From the NCBI RefSeq assembly GCF_025290835.2, contig NZ_JAOCQD020000002.1, forward strand, positions 496,001 through 560,000: 64,000 nucleotides of DNA. The letters run 5' to 3'. A model generated the notes under the pieces. It had not been told where the DNA came from. It worked only from the letters and a program-made list of their open reading frames with translations, and did no database searches. Source of the stretch: Aquabacterium sp. OR-4 (lineage in GTDB: Bacteria > Pseudomonadota > Gammaproteobacteria > Burkholderiales > Burkholderiaceae_C). Every line of letters starts with the position of its first letter. Within the stretch, counting starts at the first letter, position 1. Positions 1 through 9,006 of the stretch are shown here, in pieces. The translations under genes and the position numbers were made by a program.

Positions 1-60
1 CTCACCGGCTTCATCAACGAGCCGCGCACCTGGGGCGTGCAGTTCAAGGCGATGTTCTGA
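1..60 (+). CDS. C-terminal end of a TonB-dependent receptor (partial)
   Basis: Only the last 19 codons and a TGA stop are in the window. The peptide ends in PRTWGVQFKAMF. An 'NEPRTWGVxF...F' ending with a terminal aromatic residue is typical of the last beta-strand of TonB-dependent outer-membrane receptors, where the terminal Phe is recognised by the BAM machinery. The assignment rests on this short tail alone, so the substrate is unknown. The stop codon overlaps the first ATG of the next reading frame by one base, so the two genes may be co-transcribed. Confidence 0.5.
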   Translation, partial: LTGFINEPRTWGVQFKAMF

Positions 61-1112
61 TGGGGCTTGCCGCCCCTCGTGCGCCGGGTACGGCGCACGG
101 CCCCCCAAGGGGACGGCGGGCCGGCTTGGGGCGGCCCGGCGCTCGGCCCGCTGCCGCGTGGGTCGTGTTGCTGGCCATGGCGCAAGCGACCACCGTTGCG
201 CGCGCCGAGCCGGCCGTGATCTACGAGATCGGCGGCAAGCACGACCGGTCGTTCAACCAGGCCGCGTCTGATGGCGCCGAGCGCTGGAAGAAACAGACCG
301 GCAAGCCCTTTGCCGAGTTCGAGGTCGCCGCGCATGCCCAGCGCGAGCAGGTGGCGCGGCGCTTTGCCGAGCGCGGCGCCAACCCGGTGGTGGCCATCGG
401 CTTTCCGCATGCCGAAGCCATTGGCAAGGTGGCGCGCGACTTCCCGAAGACGCAATTCGCGATCATCGACGCGGTGGTCGACGCGCCCAATGTGCAGAGC
501 TTCGTCTACCGCGAGCACGAGGGCTCGTTCCTGGTGGGCATGCTGGCCGCGCTGGCCAGCAAGAGCGGCAAGGTGGGCTTTGTCGGCGGCATGGACATTC
601 CGCTGGTGCGCAAGTTCCTGTGCGGCTACGAGCAGGGCGCGCGCCACGCCAACCCCAAGGCGCAGGTGCTCACCAGCATGACCGGTGCCACGCCGGCCGC
701 CTGGACCGACCCGGTGCGCGGCGCTGAACTCACCCGCGGCCAGATCGCGCAAGGTGTGGATGTGGTGTTCGCCGCGGCCGGCACCACCGGCCTGGGCATC
801 ATGCAGGCGGCCAAGGACGGCGGCATCCTGGCCATCGGGGTCGACAGCAACCAGAACCACCTGCACCCCGGCACCATGCTCACCAGCATGGTCAAGCGCG
901 TGGATCTGGCGGTCTACCAGGCCTTCCAGGGTGTGAAGCCCGGCATCACCGCGCTGGGGCTCAAGGAAGGCGGGCTCGACTACGCGCTCGACCAGCACAA
1001 CGACCGGCTGGTCACGCCCGCCATGCGCCAGAAGGTGGACGCCGCCAAGGCGGCCATCATCGCCGGCCAGCTGAAGGTGATCGACTACACGGTGGCCAAC
1101 CGCTGCCAGTGA
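60..1112 (+). CDS. BMP-family (PnrA/Med-like) periplasmic substrate-binding protein
   Basis: The mature part begins near [19 protein letters not shown] and shows the BMP family pattern: an early G-x-x-D-x-SFN segment, a [16 protein letters not shown] segment, then [20 protein letters not shown] and [13 protein letters not shown]. Members bind nucleosides or related small molecules for ABC uptake, often as lipoproteins. Here there is a Sec-type hydrophobic stretch ([16 protein letters not shown]) and no lipobox Cys, so a soluble periplasmic protein is likely. The start is uncertain. ATG at 60 overlaps the preceding stop, but codons 15-30 are a dispersed repeat (101-150). ATG at 177 or a TTG at 126 are alternatives. 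No ABC permease or ATPase gene lies beside it on this side; they may lie upstream of the receptor. Confidence 0.8.
   Translation: MGLAAPRAPGTAHGPPRGRRAGLGRPGARPAAAWVVLLAMAQATTVARAEPAVIYEIGGKHDRSFNQAASDGAERWKKQTGKPFAEFEVAAHAQREQVARRFAERGANPVVAIGFPHAEAIGKVARDFPKTQFAIIDAVVDAPNVQSFVYREHEGSFLVGMLAALASKSGKVGFVGGMDIPLVRKFLCGYEQGARHANPKAQVLTSMTGATPAAWTDPVRGAELTRGQIAQGVDVVFAAAGTTGLGIMQAAKDGGILAIGVDSNQNHLHPGTMLTSMVKRVDLAVYQAFQGVKPGITALGLKEGGLDYALDQHNDRLVTPAMRQKVDAAKAAIIAGQLKVIDYTVANRCQ
101..150 (+). repeat. Copy A of a dispersed GC-rich repeat
   Basis: The core (about TTGGGGCGGCCCGGCGCTCG, at 126-145) recurs with few changes at 32124-32177, 32241-32263 and 14721-14740, and inverted at 4107-4140. The left part, a CCCCC-A/G-AGGGGAC palindrome, is shared with the 32124 copy. 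This copy lies inside the 5' end of the BMP protein reading frame. Confidence 0.6.
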
Positions 1113-1156
1113 GCCGGGCGCCGGCCACGCGCGCCGGCCGCACAGGGGGCGCCTCC

Positions 1157-1162
1157 TACAAT
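1157..1162 (+). promoter_or_regulatory. Putative -10 element (TACAAT) for valS
   Basis: TACAAT lies 72 bases before the valS ATG, in an intergenic gap, within the context CCTACAATCGGCC that is common for -10 boxes in Burkholderiales. No convincing -35 hexamer lies at 16-18 bp, so the call is tentative. Confidence 0.35.
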
Positions 1163-1233
1163 CGGCCATCCCCTTCCCTTCCAGTGCAGCGGGTGCGGCC
1201 CGTTCGGCCCGCCTGCTTTCGCCTGCCGCTGCC

Positions 1234-4080
1234 ATGACCGAGCTCGCCAAGTCCTTCGAACCCGCCGCCATCGAGGCCCGCTTCGGCCCGCTGTGGGAGC
1301 AATCGGGGCTTTATGCACCGACGCTGGATGCCGCCAGGCCCAGCTTCTGCATCCAGCTGCCGCCGCCCAACGTGACCGGCACGCTGCACATGGGCCATGC
1401 GTTCAACCAGACCATCATGGACTCGTTGACGCGCTACCACCGCATGCTGGGCCACAACACGCTGTGGGTGCCGGGCACCGACCACGCCGGCATCGCCACG
1501 CAGATCGTGGTGGAGCGCCAGCTGCAGGAGCAGGGCCTGAGCCGCCACGACCTGGGCCGCGAGGCCTTCGTGGCCAAGGTGTGGGAGTGGAAGGCCAAGA
1601 GCGGCGCCACCATCACCCAGCAGATGCGCCGCATGGGCGACAGCGTGAGCTGGGGCCACGAGTACTTCACGATGGACGACAAGCTGTCGGGCGTGGTCAC
1701 CGACACCTTCGTCAAGCTGTTCGACGAGGGCCTGATCTACCGCGGCAAGCGCCTGGTGAGCTGGGACCCGATCCTGAAGAGCGCCGTCTCCGACCTGGAG
1801 GTCGAGAGCGAAGAGGAAGACGGCTTCCTGTGGCACATCCGCTATCCCCTGGCTGACGGTTCGGGTGAACTGGTGGTGGCCACCACCCGGCCCGAGACCA
1901 TGCTGGGCGACACCGCGGTGATGGTGCACCCCGAAGACGAGCGCTACGCCGCGCTGATCGGCAAACAGGTGAAGCTGCCGATCACCGGCCGCCTGGTGCC
2001 GGTGATCGCCGACGACTATGTGGACAAGGCCTTCGGCACCGGCGTGGTCAAGGTCACGCCGGCGCACGACCCCAACGACTACCAGGTGGGCCAGCGCCAT
2101 GGCCTGCCCATGCTGACCATCTTCACGCTCGAAGCCAAGGTGGTGTCGGACATGGCCGACATCCCCGAGGCCTACCGCGGGCAAGACCGCTTTGCCGCAC
2201 GCAAGGCCATCGTGGCCCAGCTCGACGCCGAGGGCCTGCTGGTCGAGACCAAGAAGCACAAGCTGCAGGTGCCGCGCTGCGCACGCACCGGCCAGGTCAT
2301 CGAGCCCATGCTGACCGACCAGTGGTTCGTGGCCATGACCCAGCCCGGCCACCAGGGCAAGAGCATTGCCGAAGAAGCCATCGAGGCGGTCAGCAGCGGC
2401 GACGTGCGCTTCGTGCCCGAGCAGTGGGTCAACACCTACAACCAGTGGATGAAGAACATCCAGGACTGGTGCATCAGCCGCCAGCTGTGGTGGGGCCACC
2501 AGATCCCGGCCTGGTACGGCACACATGGCGAGCTGTTCGTGGCCCGCAGCGAGGCCGAGGCCCGCGCCAAGGCCACGGCCGCCGGCTACAGCGGTGCGCT
2601 GCAGCGCGACCCCGATGTGCTGGACACCTGGTACAGCAGCGCGCTGGTGCCCTTCAGCACCCTGGGCTGGCCCGAGCGGACGAAGGAACTCGATCTGTTC
2701 CTGCCCAGCAGCGTGCTGGTCACCGGCCACGACATCATCTTCTTCTGGGTCGCCCGGATGATCATGATGACCAAGCACTTCACCGGCCAGGTGCCGTTCA
2801 AGCACGTCTACATCCACGGCCTGGTGCTCGATGCGCAGGGCAAGAAGATGAGCAAGAGCGAGGGCAATGTGCTCGACCCGGTCGACCTGATCGACGGCAT
2901 CGCGCTCGCGCCGCTACTGGACAAGCGCACCACCGGCCTGCGCAAGCCCGAGACCGCGCCCAAGGTGCGCAAGGCCACCGAGAAGGAGTTTCCCGAGGGC
3001 ATTCCGGCCTATGGCGCCGATGCGCTGCGCTTCACCTTCGCGGCCATGGCCACGCTGGGCCGCACGGTCAACTTCGACACCAAGCGCTGCGAGGGGTACC
3101 GCAACTTCTGCAACAAGCTCTGGAACGCCACGCGCTTCGTGCTGATGAACTGCGAGGGCCAGGATTGCGGCCTGATGGAGCACACCAAGGCCGACTGCGT
3201 CGAAGGTGGCAAGGCCCATGGCTACATGCGCTTCAGCGCGGCCGACAAGTGGATCAGCAGCGAGCTGCAGCGCGTGGAAGCGGCCGTGGCCCAGGGCTTT
3301 GCCGACTACCGGCTCGACAACGTGGCCAACGCGATCTACCAGTTCGTGTGGGACGAGTACTGCGACTGGTACCTCGAGATCGCCAAGGTGCAGATCCAGA
3401 CCGGCGGCGAGGCCGAGCAGCGGGCCACGCGCCGGACGCTGATCCGCACGCTGGAGACAGTGCTGCGCCTGCTGCACCCGATCGCGCCCTTCATCACCGC
3501 CGAGCTGTGGGAGGCCGTGGCCCCGGTGGCCGGCCGCAAGACGCATGACAGCATCGCCGGCGCCGCCTACCCGCTGGCCCAGCTGGACAAGATCGATGCC
3601 GCCAGCGACGCCTGGATGCAGCGCCTGAAGGCCCTGGTGGACAGCTGCCGCAGCCTGCGCGGCGAGATGGGCCTGTCACCTGCCGAACGCGTGCCGCTGC
3701 TGCTGGCCTGCGCGCCGGCCGATGCCGACTTTGCCCATGCCGCGGCACCGCTGCTCAAGGCCCTGGCCAAGCTGGCCGAGGTGCAGGTGTTCACCGACGA
3801 GGCTGCCTTTGCCACCGCCAGCGCCATGGCCCCGGTGGCCGTGCAGGGCGGCCTGCGCCTGGCCCTGAAGGTGGAGATCGACGTGGCCGCCGAGCAGGCC
3901 CGCCTGGGCAAGGAGATCACGCGCATCGAAGGCGAGATCACCAAGGCCGAGGCCAAGCTGGGCAACGACAGCTTCGTGGCCCGCGCCCCGGCCGCCGTGG
4001 TGGACCAGGAACGCGCCCGCCTGGCCGACTTCCACAGCACGCTGGCGCGCCTGCGCGAGCAGTTGTCGCGGCTGGGCTGA
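1234..4080 (+). CDS. valS: Valyl-tRNA synthetase
   Basis: Cytoplasmic class I aminoacyl-tRNA synthetase that charges tRNA-Val and edits mischarged threonine. The protein is 948 aa, normal for bacterial ValS. The HIGH signature is LHMGH at residues 51-55, preceded by PPPNVTGT. The KMSKS loop is at 538-542 in [11 protein letters not shown]. The CP1 editing region carries [13 protein letters not shown]. The last ~65 residues form the charged tRNA-binding coiled coil ([17 protein letters not shown]), ending REQLSRLG. The ATG at 1234 fits the usual [10 protein letters not shown] start. It stands alone between the BMP protein and a convergent minus-strand gene. Confidence 0.98.
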   Translation: MTELAKSFEPAAIEARFGPLWEQSGLYAPTLDAARPSFCIQLPPPNVTGTLHMGHAFNQTIMDSLTRYHRMLGHNTLWVPGTDHAGIATQIVVERQLQEQGLSRHDLGREAFVAKVWEWKAKSGATITQQMRRMGDSVSWGHEYFTMDDKLSGVVTDTFVKLFDEGLIYRGKRLVSWDPILKSAVSDLEVESEEEDGFLWHIRYPLADGSGELVVATTRPETMLGDTAVMVHPEDERYAALIGKQVKLPITGRLVPVIADDYVDKAFGTGVVKVTPAHDPNDYQVGQRHGLPMLTIFTLEAKVVSDMADIPEAYRGQDRFAARKAIVAQLDAEGLLVETKKHKLQVPRCARTGQVIEPMLTDQWFVAMTQPGHQGKSIAEEAIEAVSSGDVRFVPEQWVNTYNQWMKNIQDWCISRQLWWGHQIPAWYGTHGELFVARSEAEARAKATAAGYSGALQRDPDVLDTWYSSALVPFSTLGWPERTKELDLFLPSSVLVTGHDIIFFWVARMIMMTKHFTGQVPFKHVYIHGLVLDAQGKKMSKSEGNVLDPVDLIDGIALAPLLDKRTTGLRKPETAPKVRKATEKEFPEGIPAYGADALRFTFAAMATLGRTVNFDTKRCEGYRNFCNKLWNATRFVLMNCEGQDCGLMEHTKADCVEGGKAHGYMRFSAADKWISSELQRVEAAVAQGFADYRLDNVANAIYQFVWDEYCDWYLEIAKVQIQTGGEAEQRATRRTLIRTLETVLRLLHPIAPFITAELWEAVAPVAGRKTHDSIAGAAYPLAQLDKIDAASDAWMQRLKALVDSCRSLRGEMGLSPAERVPLLLACAPADADFAHAAAPLLKALAKLAEVQVFTDEAAFATASAMAPVAVQGGLRLALKVEIDVAAEQARLGKEITRIEGEITKAEAKLGNDSFVARAPAAVVDQERARLADFHSTLARLREQLSRLG

Positions 4081-4106
4081 GAGTTGGCGAGACCGGGGGC
4101 CTTCAG

Positions 4107-4140
4107 CGGGCTGAGCGCAGGGCCGCCCCAAGCCGGCCCG
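4107..4140 (-). repeat. Copy C of the dispersed GC-rich repeat, inverted
   Basis: The reverse complement of this stretch reads CGGGCCGGCTTGGGGCGG followed by a CCTGCGCTCAGCCCG variant of the core seen at 101-150. It sits between the convergent ends of valS and the 2-hydroxyacid dehydrogenase-like gene. A further small palindrome (CTCGCG..CGCGAG) follows at about 4159-4174. Confidence 0.55.
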
Positions 4141-4186
4141 CACCCGCCCGGCGGGTGGGCTCGCGTACCCGCGAGACCGGGTGCCC

Positions 4187-5104
4187 TCAATACCCGATGG
4201 GCACCGGCGGCAGCGACAGCGCGGTGTCGATGCGCTTGGCCACGTCCCAGGCCGCACGCACGCGTGATTCACGCGTGGTGCTGGCCACACGCGGCGTGAC
4301 CTGCAGGGTGTCGATCTGGTGCAGCGGCCGGCCGGCCTCGAGCATCTGCGGCTCCATGCTGTCAAACCAGGCCGCGGCCATGCGGCCGGTGCCCAGCACA
4401 TCGGCCAGCGTGGCCTCGTCGAACAGGCTCGAGGCCCCCAGGCTCACCATCACCTGGTTGGGCTTGCAGAAGGCCAGGTAGCGCTCGCCCAGCAGCCGGT
4501 GGTAGCGCTGGAAGTAGTTCAGCATCACCGCCACGCAGTCGCTCTCTTCCATCAGCCCGCGCAGGCTCACCGGCTCGACACGCAGCGTGCTCCACGCGCC
4601 ATCGTTGGCATGCAGCGTGGGCTCGTAGCCGATCACGTGGGCACCAAAGGCTTCGAGCAGGCGGGCCAGCGGTTCACTGGCCGGCGTGAGCCCGATCAGG
4701 CCCACCGTGGCGCCGCCCAGCTCGCGCCCCACCAGCAGGCCTTCGGCGTTGACCACCGGCACCCGCCGCAGCATCTGCAGCAGCGCGCCGATCACGAACT
4801 CGGCCTCGGCCTGGGCGGTGGCATCGGTGGGGCGGATCACCTCCACGCCGGCCCGGGCGCAGGCCTCGGCATCGAGGTTCTCCACCCCGGCCGACAGCCG
4901 CCCCACGGCCTTGAGCAGCGGCGCCTGCTCCAGTGCCTCGGCGTCCACCGCCACGGTGGACGGAATGATCAGCGCGCGCACCTGCGGCAAGGCCTGCCGC
5001 AAGGCGCGCGGATCACGCGCGAGGTCGGGTGCATAACGCACTGGATGGCGTGCCACCAGCCACTGCATGACGCCCGGATCGATCGGCTCGACGATCAGGA
5101 TCAC
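4187..5104 (-). CDS. 2-hydroxyacid dehydrogenase-fold protein with altered cofactor and active sites
   Basis: 305 aa with the overall arrangement of D-isomer-specific 2-hydroxyacid dehydrogenases (N-terminal catalytic half, central Rossmann segment, C-terminal return), for example [27 protein letters not shown]. The hallmark residues are changed. The dinucleotide loop reads [11 protein letters not shown] instead of G-x-G-x-x-G. The usual N-x-A-R-G segment with the catalytic Arg reads [11 protein letters not shown]. The catalytic His of TPHIA is TPRVA. Dehydrogenase activity is therefore doubtful; a ligand-binding or structural role is inferred. It is divergent from galU with about 90 bp between the starts. 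Confidence 0.75.
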   Translation of the reverse strand: MILIVEPIDPGVMQWLVARHPVRYAPDLARDPRALRQALPQVRALIIPSTVAVDAEALEQAPLLKAVGRLSAGVENLDAEACARAGVEVIRPTDATAQAEAEFVIGALLQMLRRVPVVNAEGLLVGRELGGATVGLIGLTPASEPLARLLEAFGAHVIGYEPTLHANDGAWSTLRVEPVSLRGLMEESDCVAVMLNYFQRYHRLLGERYLAFCKPNQVMVSLGASSLFDEATLADVLGTGRMAAAWFDSMEPQMLEAGRPLHQIDTLQVTPRVASTTRESRVRAAWDVAKRIDTALSLPPVPIGY

Positions 5105-5196
5105 GACGCCACCACGGCTGTGACAACTTGGGAGGCAACCGTCATGGACGGCATGCCAGAATCATTGGAATCCCACACGACAACACTGCTGTTCTT

Positions 5197-6063
5197 ATGC
5201 TGGTCAAAAAGGCAATCTTCCCGGTGGCAGGTCTTGGCACTCGCTTCCTGCCGGCCACCAAGGCACAACCCAAAGAGATGCTGCCGGTGGTTGACAAGCC
5301 GCTGATCCAGTACGCCGTTGAAGAGGCCTACGCGGCGGGCGTGCGCGAGATGATCTTCGTCACCGGTCGTCACAAGCGCCCTATCGAAGACCACTTTGAC
5401 ATGACCTTCGAGCTCGAGGTAGCCCTTGAACAAGCGGGTAAAGCCGAATTGCTCGATGTGGTCCGCAGCGTCAAGCCCCACGACATGGAGTGCATCTACG
5501 TGCGCCAGGCCCAGGCGCTGGGCCTCGGCCATGCCGTGCTGTGCGGCCGCCGCCTGGTCGGCAACGAGCCCTTCGCGGTGCTGCTGGCCGACGACCTGAT
5601 GGTTGGCACCAAGCCCATCCTGAAGCAGATGGTCGAGCAGTTCGCCGAGTGGCAGGCCTCGATCCTGGCCGTGCAGGAAGTGCCGCCCGAGCACACCCGG
5701 CGCTACGGCATCGTGGCCGGCACGCAGGTCAATGAGCGCCTGGTCGACATCACCCGCATGGTCGAGAAGCCGGCGCCCGAGGCGGCCCCGTCGAACCTGG
5801 GCGTGGCCGGCCGCTACATCCTCACGCCCGGCGTGTTCCGCGAGATCGAGAGCCAGCCGCGCGGCGTGGGCGGCGAGATCCAGCTCACCGACGGGATTGC
5901 CGCGCTGCTGCGCCGCGAGAAGGTGTTCGCCTACCGCTACGAAGGCCGGCGCTACGACTGCGGCAGCAAGGAAGGCTTCCTCGAGGCCAATGTCGAACTC
6001 GCGCTGGCCCACCCGCAGCTCGGCCCGGGCTTCCGCGACTACCTCAAGACCCTGGATCTCTGA
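5197..6063 (+). CDS. galU: UTP-glucose-1-phosphate uridylyltransferase
   Basis: Makes UDP-glucose from UTP and glucose-1-phosphate for envelope polysaccharides. The protein is 288 aa, normal for the family. The nucleotide-binding loop [11 protein letters not shown] begins at residue 12, followed by [19 protein letters not shown], and later [13 protein letters not shown] and [12 protein letters not shown]. The start at 5197 ([16 protein letters not shown]) is chosen because it matches family N-termini; an upstream in-frame ATG at 5128 would add 23 unrelated residues. It is convergent with tusA across a perfect-looking hairpin. Confidence 0.96.
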   Translation: MLVKKAIFPVAGLGTRFLPATKAQPKEMLPVVDKPLIQYAVEEAYAAGVREMIFVTGRHKRPIEDHFDMTFELEVALEQAGKAELLDVVRSVKPHDMECIYVRQAQALGLGHAVLCGRRLVGNEPFAVLLADDLMVGTKPILKQMVEQFAEWQASILAVQEVPPEHTRRYGIVAGTQVNERLVDITRMVEKPAPEAAPSNLGVAGRYILTPGVFREIESQPRGVGGEIQLTDGIAALLRREKVFAYRYEGRRYDCGSKEGFLEANVELALAHPQLGPGFRDYLKTLDL

Positions 6064-6075
6064 CAACCGGCGCGC

Positions 6076-6107
6076 CCGGCGCCGTGGCATCGCAGCCATG
6101 GCGCCGG
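6076..6107. terminator. Hairpin between convergent galU and tusA
   Basis: 13-bp arms 6076-6088 and 6095-6107 (CCGGCGCCGTGGC against GCCATGGCGCCGG) pair with one G-U and leave a 6-base loop. There is no T-run, so factor-independent termination is uncertain; its place between two convergent genes is the main argument. Confidence 0.45.
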
Positions 6108-6112
6108 TGTGC

Positions 6113-6340
6113 TCAGCGGCGGCGCAGCAGGTGCACGAACTCGGCGCCGGCGCTGCTTTGCTCGACCAGCTCGTTGCCGGTCTGGCGGCAGAAGGCCTGG
6201 AAGTCGCGCACCGATCCCGGATCGGTGGCCAGCACCTTGAGCAGGTCGCCGCTCTGCAGCTCAGCCAGCGCCTTCTTGGCCTTCAGGATGGGCAGGGGGC
6301 AGTTCAGGCCGCGGGTGTCGAGTTCCTTCGGGACTTGCAT
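6113..6340 (-). CDS. tusA: TusA/SirA-family sulfur carrier protein
   Basis: A 75-aa cytoplasmic protein of the TusA fold. The sulfur-accepting Cys is C14 in the family signature LDTRGLNCPLPILKAKKAL, and the C-terminal half has DPGSVRDFQAFC followed by a short tail. Family members relay persulfide sulfur for tRNA thiolation, molybdenum cofactor synthesis or sulfur oxidation; which applies here cannot be read from the sequence. It lies near cysM and a Nudix gene on the same strand, which may indicate a link to sulfur assimilation. The start is clear because the N-terminus is of typical length. Confidence 0.9.
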   Translation of the reverse strand: MQVPKELDTRGLNCPLPILKAKKALAELQSGDLLKVLATDPGSVRDFQAFCRQTGNELVEQSSAGAEFVHLLRRR

Positions 6341-6438
6341 GGTGGCAGACGCGGCTGTGGCGTGACGTGTGAGGGGTGGCCGCGATTCTAGGAGCGCGGG
6401 CCTGGCCCCGGCCGGTGCGCCGCGGCGCTGCCCGCGGT

Positions 6439-6978
6439 TCAGCCGCGCGGCGGAAAGTCGATGAATTGCGGCTCGTGGCCGCGGCTGCGCAGCCAGTCGG
6501 CCAGCGCCTGGCCGGTGCCGGCACGCCAGCAGCGCAGATCGGCCAGCTCGAACAGCTTGTATTCGGCCAGCTCGGGCGACAGCCGCACCTCGCCGCGCGC
6601 CAGCGCGTGGTAGGCAATGATCACCTGGTTCATGCGCTGGAAGTCATAGACGCCCACCAGCTTCAGGGCCAGCACCTCGAGCGCCGTTTCTTCGGCCACC
6701 TCGCGGCGAATGCCCTCCTCGGGCGATTCACCGGCCTCCATGAAGCCGGTGATCAGCGCGAACATGCGCCCGCTCCAGGCGGCGTTGCGCGCCAGCAGCA
6801 CGCGGCCGCCCTGGTCGGCACATTCGACGATGGCGGCCAGCACCGGCGTGGGGTTGTTCCAGTGCGTCCAGCCACAGGCGGCGCAGCGCAGCCGGGTCTT
6901 GGGGCCGCCGTCCTCCCACTGCTCGATCGCCTCCAGCGGGCCGCCGCAGGGCGGGCAGAAGCGATAGCCGCCCGTCAT
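6439..6978 (-). CDS. Nudix hydrolase with N-terminal zinc ribbon
   Basis: 179 aa. The N-terminus has two CxxC pairs (C8/C11 and C32/C35), forming a zinc ribbon as in NudC-type proteins. The Nudix box runs from G78 to L100: GFMEAGESPEEGIR then REVAEETAL. The metal-binding Glu residues of REVAEE are kept, while the usual Gly after EET is Ala. Likely substrates are nucleoside diphosphate derivatives such as NAD-type dinucleotides, by family; the exact one is unknown. The ATG overlaps the cysM stop (ATGA at 6975-6978), so it is translationally coupled to cysM. Confidence 0.88.
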   Translation of the reverse strand: MTGGYRFCPPCGGPLEAIEQWEDGGPKTRLRCAACGWTHWNNPTPVLAAIVECADQGGRVLLARNAAWSGRMFALITGFMEAGESPEEGIRREVAEETALEVLALKLVGVYDFQRMNQVIIAYHALARGEVRLSPELAEYKLFELADLRCWRAGTGQALADWLRSRGHEPQFIDFPPRG

Positions 6979-7886
6979 GCCGGAAACACGCCGGTGGACA
7001 GGTATCGGTCGCCGCGGTCACACACCACGAAGGCGATGGTGGCGTTGCGCACCTGCTGCGCGATCTGCAGCGCCACCCAGCAGGCGCCGGCGGCCGAGAT
7101 GCCGGCAAACAGGCCTTCGTCGCGCGCCATGCGGCGGGCCATGTCCTCGGCGTCGGCCTGGCTCACCAGCACCAGTTCGTCCACGGTGCTGGGGTCGTAG
7201 ATCCGGGGCAGGTAGGCCTCGGGCCACTTGCGGATGCCGGGGATGCGCGAGCCTTCGGCCGGCTGCGCGCCGACGATGCGCACCGCCGGATTCATCTCCT
7301 TCAGGTAGCGGCTGACGCCGGTGATGGTGCCGGTGGTGCCCATGGCGCTGACGAAGTGCGTGATCTGCCCGTCGGTCTGCCGCCACAGCTCGGGGCCGGT
7401 GGTCTCGTAATGAACGCGCGGGTTGTCGGCATTGCCGAACTGGTCGAGCACGCGGCCCTTGCCGTCCTTCTGCATCTGCTCGGCCAGGTCGCGCGCGTAC
7501 TCCATGCCGCCCGAGCGCGGCGTGAGGATCAGCTCGGCGCCGAAGGCCTTCATGGTCTGGGCGCGTTCGATCGACAGGTCCTCCGGCATGATCAGCACCA
7601 TGCGGTAACCGCGGATGGCCGCCGCCATCGCCAGCGCGATGCCGGTGTTGCCGCTGGTGGCCTCGATCAGCGTGTCGCCGGGGCGGATCTCGCCGCGCTC
7701 TTCGGCGCGGCGGATCATGGCGATCGCCGGCCGGTCTTTCACCGAGCCGGCCGGGTTGTTGCCTTCGAGCTTGCCAAGGACGACATTGCCGCGCGCCTGG
7801 CCGGCCTCGGCCGGCAGACGCTGCAGGCGCACCAGCGGCGTGTGGCCGATGACTTCCTCGATCGTGGGGTAGCGGGGCATGGACAC
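6975..7886 (-). CDS. cysM: Cysteine synthase B (O-acetylserine sulfhydrylase)
   Basis: A PLP-dependent enzyme that condenses O-acetylserine with sulfide or thiosulfate to give cysteine or S-sulfocysteine. It is 303 aa. The PLP lysine is K50 in NNPAGSVKDRPA, the substrate loop TSGNTG is at 77-82, and the phosphate loop GTTGTITG follows. The sequence reads as CysM rather than CysK (PTIEEVIGHTPLVRLQRL start, DQFGNADNPRVHYETTGPE). Its partner enzyme CysE is encoded at 59.9-60.7 kb in the same window. The downstream Nudix gene overlaps it by four bases. Confidence 0.95.
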   Translation of the reverse strand: MSMPRYPTIEEVIGHTPLVRLQRLPAEAGQARGNVVLGKLEGNNPAGSVKDRPAIAMIRRAEERGEIRPGDTLIEATSGNTGIALAMAAAIRGYRMVLIMPEDLSIERAQTMKAFGAELILTPRSGGMEYARDLAEQMQKDGKGRVLDQFGNADNPRVHYETTGPELWRQTDGQITHFVSAMGTTGTITGVSRYLKEMNPAVRIVGAQPAEGSRIPGIRKWPEAYLPRIYDPSTVDELVLVSQADAEDMARRMARDEGLFAGISAAGACWVALQIAQQVRNATIAFVVCDRGDRYLSTGVFPA

Positions 7887-8049
7887 GTGATGAACCTCCG
7901 GGCGGCGATTGTGTCAGCGCCAGCCCGCGCCCGCTGTGCGCAGCGCGACAGCCCGCACCAGCCTGGCGCACGGCGCCGGGCCGGCCAGGGGCGCCACACC
8001 CCCATGACATAATCCACCGCCACGCCGCCCCTTCCCCGGGGCGCCTCCT

Positions 8050-8134
8050 GCCCGCGTGACGAAATCGGTAGACGTAGCGGATTCAAAATCCGCCGCCGCA
8101 AGGCGTGCCAGTTCGAGTCTGGCCGCGGGCACCA
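8050..8134 (+). tRNA. tRNA-Leu (anticodon CAA)
   Basis: An 85-nt class II tRNA. The acceptor arms are GCCCGCG (8050-8056) and CGCGGGC (8124-8130), then discriminator A and an encoded CCA (8132-8134). The anticodon stem is GCGGA/TCCGC with loop TTCAAAA, giving anticodon CAA. A long variable arm and the T-arm GTTCGAGTC are present. A CATAAT hexamer at 8008-8013 could be the -10 box of its promoter. Confidence 0.97.
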
Positions 8135-8161
8135 TCGCTACTTCATCCCCTGCACCTGTCG

Positions 8162-8887
8162 ATGCTGCAACTGCCCCCGGTCACCAAGGCGCTGCTGCTG
8201 GCCTGCATCGCCGTGTTCTGCGTGCAGTCGCTGCTGCCGATCCTGCCGCTCGAATCGTTTCTGGCGCTGTGGCCGCTGGGCAGCGGGCAGTTCTGGCCCT
8301 GGCAACTGGTGAGCTACGGCTTCCTGCACGGCGATTTCACGCACCTGCTGTTCAACATGCTGGGGCTGTGGATGTTTGGCCGCGAGCTCGAGCAGCTGTG
8401 GGGCCCCAAGCGCTATGTGCACCTGCTGCTGGCCGGTGTGGTGACGGCGGCGCTGGCGCAGCTGGTGGTCACGCTGCTGCTGGGCAGCCGGGCGCCCACG
8501 GTGGGCGCGTCGGGCGCGCTGTACGGCCTGCTGCTGGCCTACGCGCTGGTGTTTCGCAGCCGCATGTTCGACCTGGTGGGCCTGCTGCCGATGCTGCTGA
8601 TGATGCTGCCCGGCCAGATCTTCCAGACCCTGGGCATGATGCTGTTCGTGCTGCTGCTGGCCAACCGGCAGATGGTGCCGATCCCGCCGATCATGATCCC
8701 GGCCATGACCATGGTGGCCATCTTCGGCGGCATCGAGCTGTTCATGGGCCTGATGTACTACCGCAACTCCGGCATCGCCCACTTCGCCCACCTGGGCGGC
8801 ATGCTGGGTGCCTGGCTGCTGATCCGCCACTGGCGCAGCGGCGGTGGCAGCGGGCGCGCCCGCAGCAAGGTGCGCCGCGTGCACTGA
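8162..8887 (+). CDS. Rhomboid-family intramembrane serine protease
   Basis: 241 aa with about six hydrophobic segments. The catalytic Ser is S117 in the GASG motif (APTVGASGALYG), the catalytic His is H210 in HFAHLGGM, and the oxyanion Asn is N65 in HLLFNMLGLW. The H-G-D-F-T-H segment before it is typical. Cleaves transmembrane substrates in the inner membrane; the substrate is unknown. The ATG at 8162 was chosen because the earlier in-frame ATG at 8105 lies inside tRNA-Leu. It begins 27 bases after the tRNA and may share its transcript. Confidence 0.9.
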   Translation: MLQLPPVTKALLLACIAVFCVQSLLPILPLESFLALWPLGSGQFWPWQLVSYGFLHGDFTHLLFNMLGLWMFGRELEQLWGPKRYVHLLLAGVVTAALAQLVVTLLLGSRAPTVGASGALYGLLLAYALVFRSRMFDLVGLLPMLLMMLPGQIFQTLGMMLFVLLLANRQMVPIPPIMIPAMTMVAIFGGIELFMGLMYYRNSGIAHFAHLGGMLGAWLLIRHWRSGGGSGRARSKVRRVH

Positions 8888-9006
8888 GTGTGGGATGACC
8901 CGCTGCGGCGGGCCCCGCTAAGCTGCACCGGAAGCCCCGCACCCAGCGGGGACATGCGGGAATGGTTCATGCTGCGCTGCATGCCAGTTCCGCCGGGAGC
9001 GCTGCC

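Noticed and set aside
1156..2817. Long minus-strand open frame across valS
   Set aside because: It is the antisense shadow of a GC-rich gene; the translation is Gly/Ala/His/Gln-rich without any domain, and valS explains the codon bias.
8105..8161. Upstream ATG for the rhomboid gene
   Set aside because: It lies inside tRNA-Leu and adds residues absent from the family.
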